Assembly (NCBI RefSeq): GCF_030506305.1
Contig: NZ_CP119421.1
Location: 612,354 to 676,353, forward strand
Reading direction: 5' to 3'
From: Porifericola rhodea
Lineage (GTDB): Bacteria; Bacteroidota; Bacteroidia; Cytophagales; Cyclobacteriaceae
DNA length: 64,000 nucleotides
The notes under the pieces were generated by a model. It saw only the letters and a program-made list of their open reading frames with translations. It searched no databases and was not told the origin of the DNA. Each line of letters starts with the position of its first letter. Positions within the stretch are counted from its first letter, which is position 1. Below, one piece after another: positions 51,443 through 61,122 of this stretch. The position numbers and the translations under genes were made by a program.

Positions 51443-52285
51443 TTATTTTTCCAGCATTTTGAGCAGAGTAGTTAACTCTGCTTTCAGGTTTCTGCGATCT
51501 ACGATAAAGTCCAGAAAACCATGCTCTAATACAAACTCAGAGCTTTGAAAGCCCTTTGGCAAGCTTTTTCCTATTGTCTGCTCTATAACACGAGGACCGG
51601 CAAAGCCAATCAGCGCGCCAGGCTCCGCAATATTAAAGTCACCTAACATAGCAAATGAAGCTGTTACTCCGCCCGTAGTCGGGTCAGTAAGTAAAGAAAT
51701 GTAGGGTAGTTTAGCCTCAGAAAGCAATGCTAACTTAGCCGAAGTTTTAGCCATCTGCATCAAAGAGAATCCGGCTTCCATCATACGGGCCCCTCCAGAC
51801 TTGGAGATCATCAGAAAAGGTAGCTTATGCTTTAGAGCATAGTCAATGGCGCGTGCGATCTTCTCTCCTACCACAGAACCCATAGAACCGCCTATAAAGC
51901 TAAAGTCCATACAGGCTACTACTATCTCTAGCCCATTCATTTTACCGTGGGCAGAACGTAAAGCATCTTTCAGGTTCGTTTTAGCCTGAGAGTCTTTAAT
52001 ACGTTTAGGGTAGGGCTTACTATCCACAAAAGTCAAGGGATCGGCAGATTCCATATCCGCATCAAGCTCCTTAAATTTATTACCATCAAAGATGATCTCA
52101 AAATACTCAGTAGAGCCAATACGTACATGATAGCCGTCCTCAGGCACCACATAAGCGTTATTTTTTAGCTCCCGGGTATGAATAATTTTTCCAGCTGGGG
52201 TTTTATACCATAAGCCGTCAGGAGCTTCTTTCTTTGCTTCTGTAGGAGTCTGTATTCCTTTGTCTTTTCTTCTGAACCAAGCCAT
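51443..52285 (-). CDS. accD: Acetyl-CoA carboxylase carboxyltransferase subunit beta, without zinc ribbon cysteines
   Basis: The 280-residue subunit pairs with AccA to transfer the carboxyl group from biotin to acetyl-CoA in fatty acid synthesis. The crotonase-like core is complete, with [44 protein letters not shown] and [10 protein letters not shown]. In most bacteria the N-terminus has a C-x2-C...C-x2-C zinc ribbon that also binds nucleic acid. Here the equivalent region (about 25-57) reads WYKTPAG...VVPEDGYH, and all four cysteines are replaced. The sole cysteine of the protein is near 124. The frame is open and intact, so this is loss of the metal site, not a pseudogene. Confidence 0.95.
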   Translation of the reverse strand: MAWFRRKDKGIQTPTEAKKEAPDGLWYKTPAGKIIHTRELKNNAYVVPEDGYHVRIGSTEYFEIIFDGNKFKELDADMESADPLTFVDSKPYPKRIKDSQAKTNLKDALRSAHGKMNGLEIVVACMDFSFIGGSMGSVVGEKIARAIDYALKHKLPFLMISKSGGARMMEAGFSLMQMAKTSAKLALLSEAKLPYISLLTDPTTGGVTASFAMLGDFNIAEPGALIGFAGPRVIEQTIGKSLPKGFQSSEFVLEHGFLDFIVDRRNLKAELTTLLKMLEK

Positions 52286-52488
52286 ATTTACTGTATTTTA
52301 AGCACAAAGTGCTTTTCGTGTAAAGCCTACAGCATGCCTCCATAAGGCATACTTCGCATCTTGCAAAATTATTTATAACAAATGGCTAATGAGCCGAACT
52401 TACTGCTGATTTAAGGGGCGCTAAGTTATTGAGAATTTTGCTATTCCGAAAAAAATTATCAAAGCTTAAGAAACTAGCTGTTATGATA

Positions 52489-55332
52489 TTAAAATTTCTC
52501 CTTTAAGTATTGTGCGGTATAATTATTCTCCAATTTTATCATCTCTTCTGGCGTACCGGAAAACATCAACTGCCCTCCCTGCTTTCCGCCTTCAGGTCCC
52601 AGATCTATTATCCAGTCCGCACTTTTAATTACTTCCATATTATGCTCAATAATTACTACACTATTTTCCTGTTCTATAAGCGCATTGATAGCGTCCATAA
52701 GTTTGCGGATATCATGAAAGTGAAGCCCCGTTGTAGGTTCGTCAAAAATAAAGAGAATATGCTCGTTCTGGCTTCGTGTGGTATTTCCTTTGCCTAAGAA
52801 TGATGCCAGTTTCACTCGCTGTGCTTCCCCCCCACTAAGTGAGCTGGACGATTGCCCAAGCCTGACATAACCCAAGCCTACATCCTGTAGGGGCTGAAGT
52901 TTATTAACAATAGTGTTCTGGTCCGCGAAGAAGCTTACGCTGTCATCTACTGTCATGTCCAGTACTTCTGCTATATCTTTATCTTTGTACTTAATCTCCA
53001 GTATCTCTTTCTTGAAGCGTTTACCTCCACAGACCTCGCAGGTGAGGTGGATATCCGCCATAAACTGCATCTCTATTTTTACTTCTCCCTCACCCTGGCA
53101 ATTTTCACAACGGCCTCCATCTACATTAAAGGAGAAAAAGGCAGGCTTATAGCCTCTCTGCTTGGCGAGTGGCTGCTCGGAGAACAGTTGACGAATGCCA
53201 TCGTAAGCTTTCACATAAGTTACCGGATTAGAGCGAGATGACTTACCAATAGGGTTTTGGTCCACAAACTCTACCTGAGTTACCTGCTTGATATCGCCAT
53301 CTAGCTTATCAAACTTACCAGTAGACTCGTTTACGGTACCAAAAATTTTGCCCAAAGCCGGGTAAAGAATACTTTTGATCAGCGTAGATTTACCTGAACC
53401 ACTAACCCCCGTCACCACACTTAGCACTCCCAAGGGCACATCTACGTTAATATGCTTAAGATTATTTTCGCGGGCCCCCAATATGCTCAGCTTATGCTTA
53501 AAACTGCGCCTGCGAGCCGGAATAGTAATACTGTCTATACCACTTAGATAGCGTGAGGTATGGGTATTGGCATGCCCATTCTGCTTTTCCAGATCTTTAA
53601 TGGTTCCCTGAAAAACAAGCTCCCCTCCATGAGAGCCAGCATCAGGACCAATATCTATGATTTGGTCGGCAGCACGCATCACTTCTTCTTCGTGCTCTAC
53701 CACAATTACCGTATTACCCAGGTTTCTCAGGGTCTTGAGCACTTCTACCAGACGGGCAGTATCGCGTGGGTGTAACCCAATGCTTGGCTCATCCAATATA
53801 TACATAGAGCCCACCAGGGCACTACCCAGAGAAGTAGCTAACTTTATGCGCTGATACTCACCACCTGATAAGGTACTGGTCAAACGGTTCAAAGTCAGAT
53901 AGCCTAGGCCCACCTTATTTAGATACTCCAGACGGCTTTTTATTTCTTTAAGAATACGATCTGATACTTTAATATCATGTTCGTCCAGTTGCAGGCTTTC
54001 AAAAAACGCTATTACCTGCTCTATCTGCATGAGTACCAGCTCAGTAATAGCTGTATTGCCTATCTTGACATAGGAAGCATCTTTGCGCAGCCTGGTACCT
54101 TTACACTCGGGGCATACAGTACGCCCACGATAACGAGACAGCATTACACGATACTGAATTTTATGCGTTTTGGATTCCAGGTATTTAAAAAAAGCATCCA
54201 GACCTTTAAAATAACGGTTTCCAGTCCAGAGTATTGCTTTCTGCTCGTCGCTCAGGTCTACGTACGGTCGGTGAATAGGAAAGTCAAACTCAATACCGTG
54301 TCGTAGCAGAGGATCCAGCCATTTTTTCATAGAGTGGCTTCGCCAGGGGGCAATGGCTCCTTCGTAAACTGAGAGGCTTTTGTCGGGCACTACCAGGTCT
54401 TCATCTATGCCAAGCACTTTACCAAAACCCTCACAGGTACGGCAGGCTCCGTAAGGATTGTTAAAGGTGAAAAGGTTTACGCTAGGCTCTTCAAATACGA
54501 CTCCGTCCTCTTCAAACTTATCAGAAAAATGGTGCCGCCTGGTATCCTCTTTGCTAACAATATCTACCAGACAAGTACCTTCTCCCTCAAAGAATGCCGT
54601 CTGAACAGAATCTGCTATTCTAAAGGTAAGGTCTTCATCATCATTACGCACAGAAGCCCGGTCAATCATGATCTTTATATCGGCGCCGGCCAGTTCTTCT
54701 GCTTTTTTCTCCAGTACTTCCTCTATAAAAAACACCTCATCGTTTACCATTATCCGGGTAAAACCTTTTTGCATAAGTATGTTGAGCTCATCGGCTAGCG
54801 GACGCTCTTCTTTAGCATGTAACGGGCATAACACCATAAGCTTGGTCCCTTCCTCCTGGCTAAAGATAAAGTCCACTATGCTACTTACTGTATCGCGGGT
54901 AACCAGCTTACCACTTACCGGAGAATACGTCTTACCTATACGAGCGTAGAGTAATTTCAGGTAATCATAAATTTCGGTGGTGGTTCCTACTGTAGAGCGT
55001 GGGTTGCGGGTATTTACCTTTTGCTCTATCGCAATAGCGGGCGATACTCCTTTGATATACTCTACCTCGGGCTTTTCCATCCTGCCCAGGAACTGCCGCG
55101 CATAAGAGCTCAAACTTTCTACGTACATCCGCTGTCCTTCAGCAAATAGGGTATCAAAAGCCAGAGATGACTTACCGGAACCAGAAAGCCCCGTGACTAC
55201 CACCAACTTATTTCGGGGTATGGCAACGGTCAGGTCTTTCAGATTATTTACCTTGGCCCCTTTTATTAGTATAAACTGTTTAGGGTCAAGCTCTTCTATA
55301 TTTTTATATTGAGAAACATTAGCCGTACTCAT
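52489..55332 (-). CDS. uvrA: Excinuclease ABC subunit UvrA
   Basis: The 947-residue dimeric ATPase finds bulky and UV DNA lesions and loads UvrB for nucleotide excision repair. Walker A of the first ABC half is GLSGSGKSS (48-56). Zinc modules are seen as [17 protein letters not shown], and the C-terminal CENCQGEGE...CEVCGGKRF. The two signature motifs are [12 protein letters not shown] and [12 protein letters not shown]. The second Walker A is [19 protein letters not shown] promoter element lies only 8 bases before the ATG, so the mRNA may be leaderless. Confidence 0.98.
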   Translation of the reverse strand: MSTANVSQYKNIEELDPKQFILIKGAKVNNLKDLTVAIPRNKLVVVTGLSGSGKSSLAFDTLFAEGQRMYVESLSSYARQFLGRMEKPEVEYIKGVSPAIAIEQKVNTRNPRSTVGTTTEIYDYLKLLYARIGKTYSPVSGKLVTRDTVSSIVDFIFSQEEGTKLMVLCPLHAKEERPLADELNILMQKGFTRIMVNDEVFFIEEVLEKKAEELAGADIKIMIDRASVRNDDEDLTFRIADSVQTAFFEGEGTCLVDIVSKEDTRRHHFSDKFEEDGVVFEEPSVNLFTFNNPYGACRTCEGFGKVLGIDEDLVVPDKSLSVYEGAIAPWRSHSMKKWLDPLLRHGIEFDFPIHRPYVDLSDEQKAILWTGNRYFKGLDAFFKYLESKTHKIQYRVMLSRYRGRTVCPECKGTRLRKDASYVKIGNTAITELVLMQIEQVIAFFESLQLDEHDIKVSDRILKEIKSRLEYLNKVGLGYLTLNRLTSTLSGGEYQRIKLATSLGSALVGSMYILDEPSIGLHPRDTARLVEVLKTLRNLGNTVIVVEHEEEVMRAADQIIDIGPDAGSHGGELVFQGTIKDLEKQNGHANTHTSRYLSGIDSITIPARRRSFKHKLSILGARENNLKHINVDVPLGVLSVVTGVSGSGKSTLIKSILYPALGKIFGTVNESTGKFDKLDGDIKQVTQVEFVDQNPIGKSSRSNPVTYVKAYDGIRQLFSEQPLAKQRGYKPAFFSFNVDGGRCENCQGEGEVKIEMQFMADIHLTCEVCGGKRFKKEILEIKYKDKDIAEVLDMTVDDSVSFFADQNTIVNKLQPLQDVGLGYVRLGQSSSSLSGGEAQRVKLASFLGKGNTTRSQNEHILFIFDEPTTGLHFHDIRKLMDAINALIEQENSVVIIEHNMEVIKSADWIIDLGPEGGKQGGQLMFSGTPEEMIKLENNYTAQYLKEKF

Positions 55333-55339
55333 AGGCCTG

Positions 55340-55366
55340 CAAATGTACTATATTTATGGTTATCAA
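55340..55366 (-). promoter_or_regulatory. Promoter of uvrA (near-leaderless mRNA)
   Basis: On the minus strand TTTG, a 16-base spacer and TACATTTG (55347-55340, exact TAnnTTTG) come before the uvrA ATG at 55332 by only 7 intervening bases. The spacer is a little short. A 14-base dyad (CTATTGcaCAATAG, 55407-55420) lies further upstream. Confidence 0.42.
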
Positions 55367-55451
55367 ACAGCACTTCTCTACCTTCTTGGTTAGGAATGCT
55401 AATACTCTATTGCACAATAGCTCAAAAGCGGGAAAGGTTCTCATTTACGCA

Positions 55452-55459
55452 TATTTTTG
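55452..55459 (+). promoter_or_regulatory. Possible -7 element of the 513-residue secreted protein gene
   Basis: TATTTTTG (exact TAnnTTTG) lies 52 bases before the ATG at 55512. No TTG is present at the -33 distance. Confidence 0.3.
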
Positions 55460-55511
55460 TTTACAAATCTTTTACTCCCTGCATTAATACATAAACCATA
55501 AACCTATTCGT

Positions 55512-57053
55512 ATGAAACTACTACAGATTACTCTCACTATAAGCTGTATGCTTTATACCAGCCTTAGCTTTGCCCAGGATGCCGCCATAAGTGATTACCT
55601 GAAGATTGGCAGCAATGATGACCTTTATGTGATTGGAGGTGATGAAGCTGGCTTTTTCGTTGGGGTGGCAGATGATTATTACCTCCGAGGCTCAGGCAAC
55701 AAGCAAGTCATCTCTTACTACGATAGTAAGGAGGTAAAAGAGGTAGAATCCAAGCTAATCAGACAGGCAGATCGTTCACGCGACTATTTCTATACTTTTT
55801 CGTTCAAAAATCAGGTACATACGCTTTCGCATAGCAACAAAGAGTCTGAGGATGGCCTTTTCCACATTTATTTGAATAGCTACAATGAAAAGATGGAAAG
55901 TGTAGGAGAAGAAGTGGAGCTCAATCAGATTTACCCTTACCTCTTCACTTACAATATAGGCTCTGCTTTCAGAAGTTACTTCTCTAACCAGTTTGGCAAA
56001 ATGCGTAGCGGTCTATTGCTATCTCATAAAACAAATGCTGCTCAGGATAAAATAGCTCTGTTTTTTGATTTTAACTACTTTTCTTCAACTGTAGCTAACT
56101 TTCAGTGTGTAGTGCTCAACGAAAATCTGGAAGAAGAGTGGTCAGATATTATCGATCTGGAAGAAGAAGAAGAAAGCTATTTGTTGCTAGAAGACTATGT
56201 GCTTGCTAATGATGGCTCTATATATATACTTATGGCTGCTTTTGAAGATGATAATTTTAAAAAGCTCGCGAACAATTTTGAATACCGCCTGTACCACTAC
56301 AAACCTGAGACTTCAACTGTTGAGATGTTGAACCTGGATACAGAAGGAGAATTTGTCATCAATATGGGTTTGCAGCTAGGGCCAGATCAGCTACCCGTAC
56401 TCTCCGCAGTATATGCCAATCCGCAAAGCAATGATATTGAAGGGGGTATGATGATCAGAATAAGCCCAGACGGGAGTTCAAGCACCCAAAGCTTCGCTTT
56501 TGAAAATGAGGTACTAAAAGATATCAATGAAAAAGAAGATAAAGACTATGCAGAGGAGTATACCATAAAAAATACTTTGTTGGAAGAGGATGGTAGCCTA
56601 GTGTTTTTTGCGGAGTCGTATAAAAGAGGCCCTCTGCTAAAACCTAAGCTTAGCCTGAGCGGATTTAGCCCGGTAAGCGCCGATGTAGAGATGGGTGATA
56701 TCTATAAAAAGATACTGGCTATAAAAGTGAGCCCAGAGCAGGCAGAGAGTTGGGTAAAAGTTATTGATAAAAATCAGCGCTCCAGTGAAGAGAAAGATAT
56801 TTACACATCCTTTGCGTTTGCTTACGACGAGCAGGCCTATTACCTGTTGTTTAATAATAGCATTAAAAATGCTACAGATATCTCTTTAGTTACTCTTACC
56901 AAAGGTGGTGATATTAAGCTAAATACATTGATGAGCAGAAGCGACTATCGGGCTCGTCTTATTCCGGCATTTGCCAAAATGCTCAGTCCCGGTTTGCTTA
57001 CAGTACCTGTAGAACGCTCCGGTAAACAGGGAATATTACAGGTAAAGTTTTAA
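55512..57053 (+). CDS. Secreted protein of unknown function (513 residues)
   Basis: I do not recognise a family. A signal peptide (1-21, ending SFAQ) is followed by a long domain without membrane helices. Many short strand-like stretches, such as HTLSHSNKES and GSIYILMAAFEDDN, and several acidic patches (DLEEEEESY) suggest a beta-propeller-like or all-beta fold in the periplasm or outside. It ends in a short strand KQGILQVKF. The gene follows its own weak promoter, and a PKD-type lipoprotein gene comes 75 bases after it. Confidence 0.7.
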   Translation: MKLLQITLTISCMLYTSLSFAQDAAISDYLKIGSNDDLYVIGGDEAGFFVGVADDYYLRGSGNKQVISYYDSKEVKEVESKLIRQADRSRDYFYTFSFKNQVHTLSHSNKESEDGLFHIYLNSYNEKMESVGEEVELNQIYPYLFTYNIGSAFRSYFSNQFGKMRSGLLLSHKTNAAQDKIALFFDFNYFSSTVANFQCVVLNENLEEEWSDIIDLEEEEESYLLLEDYVLANDGSIYILMAAFEDDNFKKLANNFEYRLYHYKPETSTVEMLNLDTEGEFVINMGLQLGPDQLPVLSAVYANPQSNDIEGGMMIRISPDGSSSTQSFAFENEVLKDINEKEDKDYAEEYTIKNTLLEEDGSLVFFAESYKRGPLLKPKLSLSGFSPVSADVEMGDIYKKILAIKVSPEQAESWVKVIDKNQRSSEEKDIYTSFAFAYDEQAYYLLFNNSIKNATDISLVTLTKGGDIKLNTLMSRSDYRARLIPAFAKMLSPGLLTVPVERSGKQGILQVKF

Positions 57054-57128
57054 AAGATGCCAGGCAAAAGTGAGAAAAAAGCTTTAACTTATTTACAGTA
57101 GAATTTTTGTAAACCGATTGTTAGGTGT

Positions 57129-57779
57129 ATGAAACTCAGGAAGATGATATCCTTGCTTTTGCCTTTATGTTTGTATAGTTGCAGTAGTGAAGAGGATATT
57201 CCCGGCTCTCCTCCTCTTGCTGATGCCGGTGAAGATTTAACCCTTCCTATTGACCAGGCAGGCACTATCAGTTTGTCCGCAGCAGCTTCCTCAGACCCTG
57301 ACGGCGATTCTCTCTCCTATTTGTGGAAGCTTTTAAGCCAACCCGATGGTAGCACTGCTAACATCAACAATGCGAACGAGCTTACTGCTTCCATCACACC
57401 CGATATGGAGGGTACCTACGAAATTCAACTAAATGTTGACGATGGGAATCACCCCCCGGTTCAGGATATGCTCACGATTACTATTACCGAAGCTGTAAAC
57501 GAAGCTCCTGTAGCTAATGCCGGTCCAGATAAATCCGGACAGTTAAACACTACCGTAACTTTAGATGGGAGCCAGTCCAGTGACCCTAATAATGATGCAC
57601 TAAGTTACCAGTGGACTTTGTCCAGTAAGCCAGTAGGCTCAGAAGTAAGCATTACCGATGCTGATAAGCCTATGGCTAGTTTTGTTCCTGACAAAATTGG
57701 CAATTATAGCTTTAGATTAAAAGTAACTGACCCTATAGGGGCTTCTGATAGTGATAATGTTGATATTACAATTAACTAG
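57129..57779 (+). CDS. Lipoprotein with two PKD/Ig-like domains
   Basis: The 216-residue lipoprotein has a lipobox ending at C18 (LYSC) followed by an acidic stretch (SSEEDIPGS). Two beta-sandwich domains of the PKD/K319-like type lie at about 30-118 and 126-216. Each begins with ADAGEDLTL or ANAGPDKSG, and contains the SSDPDGDSLSYLWKL or SSDPNNDALSYQWTL motif. Such domains mediate protein or glycan contacts outside the cell. The role here is unknown. Confidence 0.87.
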   Translation: MKLRKMISLLLPLCLYSCSSEEDIPGSPPLADAGEDLTLPIDQAGTISLSAAASSDPDGDSLSYLWKLLSQPDGSTANINNANELTASITPDMEGTYEIQLNVDDGNHPPVQDMLTITITEAVNEAPVANAGPDKSGQLNTTVTLDGSQSSDPNNDALSYQWTLSSKPVGSEVSITDADKPMASFVPDKIGNYSFRLKVTDPIGASDSDNVDITIN

Positions 57780-57926
57780 CCTTACCAAAATAAAAGTAAT
57801 GGAGCAGACAATTGCATAAATAAAAGAGCAGAAGAAAAAATAAAATTTGTGAATAATACTCCATTTTTGTAAAATATGTAAGATTTCGGCTTAAATCCTC
57901 ATTTATTTCAAGTGCACAACAAAAAT

Positions 57927-57957
57927 TTGCATATTATTTGCTACTTTTTTAGATTTG
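57927..57957 (+). promoter_or_regulatory. Promoter of the ECF sigma factor gene
   Basis: TTG (57927-57929), a 20-base spacer and TAGATTTG (57950-57957, exact TAnnTTTG) give a start near 57964, about 80 bases before the ATG at 58044. This is one of the best promoter matches in the window and looks like a housekeeping-type promoter. Confidence 0.6.
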
Positions 57958-58043
57958 AAAAATGTGCCTTTCTAATTTCATGTTTCATTTAAACCAGAGA
58001 GCAATATGGGATAAACTTCTACGTTAACTAAACAATTGGATTA

Positions 58044-58643
58044 ATGAAGAAGTATTCAGTCAGCGACAGCAAGCTAGTTTCTTTGTACAAAAAAGGAAAC
58101 GAGGCTGCATTTGAGCAGTTAGTTAATCGTCACAGATCAAGAGTTTTTACAACTATTTATTTGATCGTAAAAGACGAATATGTGGCAGAAGACATACTGC
58201 AGGAAACCTTTATTAAGGTGATAAAGACGATTAAATCTGGTAGATACAACGAAGAAGGAAAATTTTTGCCTTGGGTTATGCGTATAGCCCACAACCTGTC
58301 TATAGATTATTTCCGTAAGAACAAAAGGTATCCTACGGTAGTAATGGAAGACGGTACCAGTGTATTTAATACTTTGGATTTCTCAGAAGATTCAGCGGAG
58401 TCTCTGCAGATCAAGAAAGATACGCATGCATTATTGAGACAGTTAATTAAAGAATTGCCTGAAGCACAAAGACAGGTACTGACCATGCGCCATTATATGG
58501 ACATGAGTTTTAAAGAGATTGCGGATGCTACCGGAGTCAGTATCAATACCGCTTTAGGCCGTATGCGTTATGCACTCATCAATTTGAGGAAGAAAATGCA
58601 AAACCATAATATAGCCTATGATCCAAACATTTACCCTAAATGA
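58044..58643 (+). CDS. ECF-type RNA polymerase sigma factor
   Basis: The 199-residue protein has sigma region 2 (about 22-92), with ILQETFIKVI and WVMRIAHNLSIDYFRKNKR, and region 4 (about 135-190) with AQRQVLTMRHYMDMSFKEIADATGVS, broken by the turn of the helix-turn-helix. It binds core RNA polymerase and directs a set of genes not known here. The 3' end overlaps the next gene by 26 bases. The neighbouring small protein could be its anti-sigma partner, though it has no zinc-binding motif or membrane helix. Confidence 0.93.
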   Translation: MKKYSVSDSKLVSLYKKGNEAAFEQLVNRHRSRVFTTIYLIVKDEYVAEDILQETFIKVIKTIKSGRYNEEGKFLPWVMRIAHNLSIDYFRKNKRYPTVVMEDGTSVFNTLDFSEDSAESLQIKKDTHALLRQLIKELPEAQRQVLTMRHYMDMSFKEIADATGVSINTALGRMRYALINLRKKMQNHNIAYDPNIYPK

Positions 58644-58863
58644 TCTCGTACGCTTTCTTTATGATGAAATGAATGAAGATGAAGCGCACAAAATGCAGGA
58701 AGCCTTACTGTTAGATGATGAACTCATGGATATGTATCAAGATTTGCTCTCTAGCAAGCATACGTTAGATAGCAATCCTATCAGAAAAGACCCTTCGCAA
58801 TCTTCTATTGATAAAATTTTGAACTATTCCAGATCGTGCGATCTGCAGGTGGCAGCAGAGTAA
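58618..58863 (+). CDS. Small acidic protein overlapping the sigma factor gene (possible sigma partner)
   Basis: The 81-residue product starts 26 bases before the sigma factor stop codon. Its N-terminal half, MIQTFTLNDLVRFLYDEMNEDE by motif, resembles the start of anti-sigma (zf-HC2-like) domains, with an LVRFLYDEM helix and a DDELMDMYQDLL helix. It lacks the HxxxCxxC zinc ligands and any membrane segment. An anti-sigma or sigma-stabilising role is inferred from overlap and fold pattern only. nth starts two bases after its stop. Confidence 0.72.
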   Translation: MIQTFTLNDLVRFLYDEMNEDEAHKMQEALLLDDELMDMYQDLLSSKHTLDSNPIRKDPSQSSIDKILNYSRSCDLQVAAE

Positions 58864-58865
58864 CA

Positions 58866-59513
58866 ATGAACAAAAAAGAGCGCTTTCAAGCTTTCACTCA
58901 ATATTTTGCTGAAACAAAACCTGAACCTCAAACAGAATTAAGCTACCGTAACCCTTTTGAGTTATTGGTAGCTGTTATTTTGAGTGCTCAGTGTACAGAT
59001 AAGCGGGTAAATATGGTAACTCCCGCTCTTTTTCAGTCTTTTCCTACACCGGAGCTTTTAGCTCAGGCTACTTTTGATGAACTCTTTCCTTTTATCAAAA
59101 GCATATCTTATCCCAATAACAAGACTAAGCATCTGATTGGTATGGCTAATATGCTGGTCAATGACTTTGGCAGCGAAGTACCAGAAACAGTAGAGCAGTT
59201 GCAAAAACTGCCGGGAGTGGGCCGCAAAACAGCTAACGTAATTTCTTCAGTCATCTTTAACCAGCCAGCCATGGCAGTAGATACGCATGTGTTTAGGGTA
59301 TCTAAGAGGTTAGGCCTAGTCACGCTGTCTGCAAAGACACCACTTGAAGTAGAGAAGCAACTGGTTCGCCACATTCCAGAAGAATATATTGCTAAAGCCC
59401 ACCATTGGCTCATACTTCATGGACGCTACGTATGCCTTGCGCGTACCCCCCAATGTAGCAAATGCGAGCTCACACATTTTTGTAGATATTACGAGAAGAA
59501 TATAACTACTTAA
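58866..59513 (+). CDS. nth: Endonuclease III
   Basis: The 215-residue DNA glycosylase/AP lyase removes oxidised pyrimidines. The start is the ATG at 58866, two bases after the preceding gene; a frame extension to 58836 is not plausible. The helix-hairpin-helix LPGVGRKTA is at 115-123 with catalytic K121, and the catalytic aspartate is D139 in VDTHVFRV. The C-terminal [4Fe-4S] ligands are C190, C197, C200 and C206 (C-x6-C-x2-C-x5-C). Confidence 0.97.
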   Translation: MNKKERFQAFTQYFAETKPEPQTELSYRNPFELLVAVILSAQCTDKRVNMVTPALFQSFPTPELLAQATFDELFPFIKSISYPNNKTKHLIGMANMLVNDFGSEVPETVEQLQKLPGVGRKTANVISSVIFNQPAMAVDTHVFRVSKRLGLVTLSAKTPLEVEKQLVRHIPEEYIAKAHHWLILHGRYVCLARTPQCSKCELTHFCRYYEKNITT

Positions 59514-59595
59514 GCTACATAATTCTACAAATACAGAACTTTCACTTCATATCGGTGTTATTGTTTAATAATAAAATTAAAAAATTAAACAAAAT

Positions 59596-61020
59596 ATGCA
59601 CCGCAGCACGATTGTATGGTTCAGGAATGATCTAAGGTTGCATGATAATATATGTTTGCACAATGCCCTGAAAAGCGCGAACAAAGTTTATCCTGTCTAC
59701 TGTTTTGATCCTCGGCATTACGAAGAAACCTCCCTGGGACTACCCAAAACAGGAGCTTTTAGAGCTAAATTTATCTTAGAGTCAGTGGCCAATCTTCGTC
59801 AGAATCTTAGAGATATAGGCGCTGACTTAATAATCAGGCAGGGCCATCCAGAAAACATCATTCCATCACTGGCTAAAGAACTGAACGCCCATATAGTATA
59901 TGCCAGCAAAGAGGTAACCACCGAAGAAGTGGAAGTAGAAATCCAGTTAGAGAAAAAACTTCATACATTAGGTATTACGCTGCATTTAGAGTGGCAGTCT
60001 ACTCTTTTTCATATTAATGATATTCCCTGGCCTATCAAAAACCTACCTGTCACTTTTACAAACTTTCGTAAAGAGACCGAAAAACTAACAGAAATCCGTC
60101 CGCTGCTACCTACTCCTCATGAGATGTATGCTTTTGAAGAGGTAAAAACTGGTAAGCTTCCCAGTCTGGACGAACTTGGGCTTAGTACTCCTCATTACAA
60201 CCCACGGGCTGCACTTAAATACAAGGGAGGAGAATCGGCAGCACTTCATCGTCTGGATAATTATTTATGGAAAAAAGATTTGCTCAAATCTTACAAGGAG
60301 ACCAGAAATGGTATGCTAGGAGACGAATACTCTTCTAAACTTTCTGCATGGTTAGCCATTGGAGCGCTTTCTCCCCGCTATGTATACAAACAGATAAAGC
60401 AGTATGAGCGGGAGCGAGTAAAAAACAAGTCTACCTACTGGTTAATTTTTGAACTACTCTGGAGAGACTACTTCCGCTTTATTGCTAAAAAATATGGCAA
60501 GCATTTATTTAGAGTCAGCGGCTTACAAGAGAAAGGAATAGAGTACTATAACGATCTAGCTACATTTGACCGGTGGAAGCAAGGCGAGACTGGTGTACCT
60601 TTTATAGATGCTAATATGCGAGAAATCAACTCCAGCGGGTTTATGTCGAACCGTGGAAGGCAAAATGTAGCTAGTTTTTTAGTAAAAGACCTCAAAGTTA
60701 ACTGGACCTGGGGAGCTTCCTACTTTGAAAGCTTACTCATAGACTATGATGTTTGTAGTAATTGGGGTAACTGGAATTATGTAGCGGGAGTAGGCAATGA
60801 CCTTCGGGAGGACCGCTACTTTAACATTATGAGCCAGGCCAAACGCTATGATCCACAAGGCGAATTTGTGCGACACTGGCTTCCTGAGCTATCCGAACTG
60901 GAAGGCAAAAAAATTCATTACCCTGCACTTTTAGATAGTAATACATTAGATGCAGCAAATATTAAGTTAGGTACAGATTACCCTTACCCCATCGTAAATT
61001 TTGATCGCTGGATGTACTAA
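59596..61020 (+). CDS. DASH-type cryptochrome/photolyase
   Basis: The 474-residue flavoprotein has an N-terminal alpha/beta antenna domain (1-130; TIVWFRNDLRLHDN at 4-17). The FAD-binding helical domain shows TRNGMLGDEYSSKLSAWLAIGALSPRYVY, broken here by residues of the helix turn, WRDYFRF, GVPFIDANMREINSSGFMSNRGRQ, and GNDLREDRYFNIMSQAKRYDP. This last set is typical of CRY-DASH, which repairs cyclobutane dimers, mostly in single-stranded DNA, and may signal light. It lies downstream of nth in a loose repair neighbourhood with uvrA. Confidence 0.92.
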   Translation: MHRSTIVWFRNDLRLHDNICLHNALKSANKVYPVYCFDPRHYEETSLGLPKTGAFRAKFILESVANLRQNLRDIGADLIIRQGHPENIIPSLAKELNAHIVYASKEVTTEEVEVEIQLEKKLHTLGITLHLEWQSTLFHINDIPWPIKNLPVTFTNFRKETEKLTEIRPLLPTPHEMYAFEEVKTGKLPSLDELGLSTPHYNPRAALKYKGGESAALHRLDNYLWKKDLLKSYKETRNGMLGDEYSSKLSAWLAIGALSPRYVYKQIKQYERERVKNKSTYWLIFELLWRDYFRFIAKKYGKHLFRVSGLQEKGIEYYNDLATFDRWKQGETGVPFIDANMREINSSGFMSNRGRQNVASFLVKDLKVNWTWGASYFESLLIDYDVCSNWGNWNYVAGVGNDLREDRYFNIMSQAKRYDPQGEFVRHWLPELSELEGKKIHYPALLDSNTLDAANIKLGTDYPYPIVNFDRWMY

Positions 61021-61073
61021 GAAGTATAACAGAGACCACTCCCTCTTTAGAGGATTGTTAGCCGAAGTATCAT

Positions 61074-61099
61074 AAAAAAAGGCGACCCATAGTCGCCTT
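61074..61099 (-). terminator. Terminator of the four-helix membrane protein gene
   Basis: On the minus strand AGGCGAC/GTCGCCT pairs over a 5-base loop and is followed by seven T. It lies about 25 bases after the stop codon at 61123. Confidence 0.85.
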
Positions 61100-61122
61100 C
61101 TTATCAACATTTGATTGTTACA

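Noticed and set aside
51443-52285. accD as a decayed gene because its zinc cysteines are missing
   Set aside because: The frame is intact and all catalytic core motifs are conserved. The replacement residues fit a stable alternative N-terminus.
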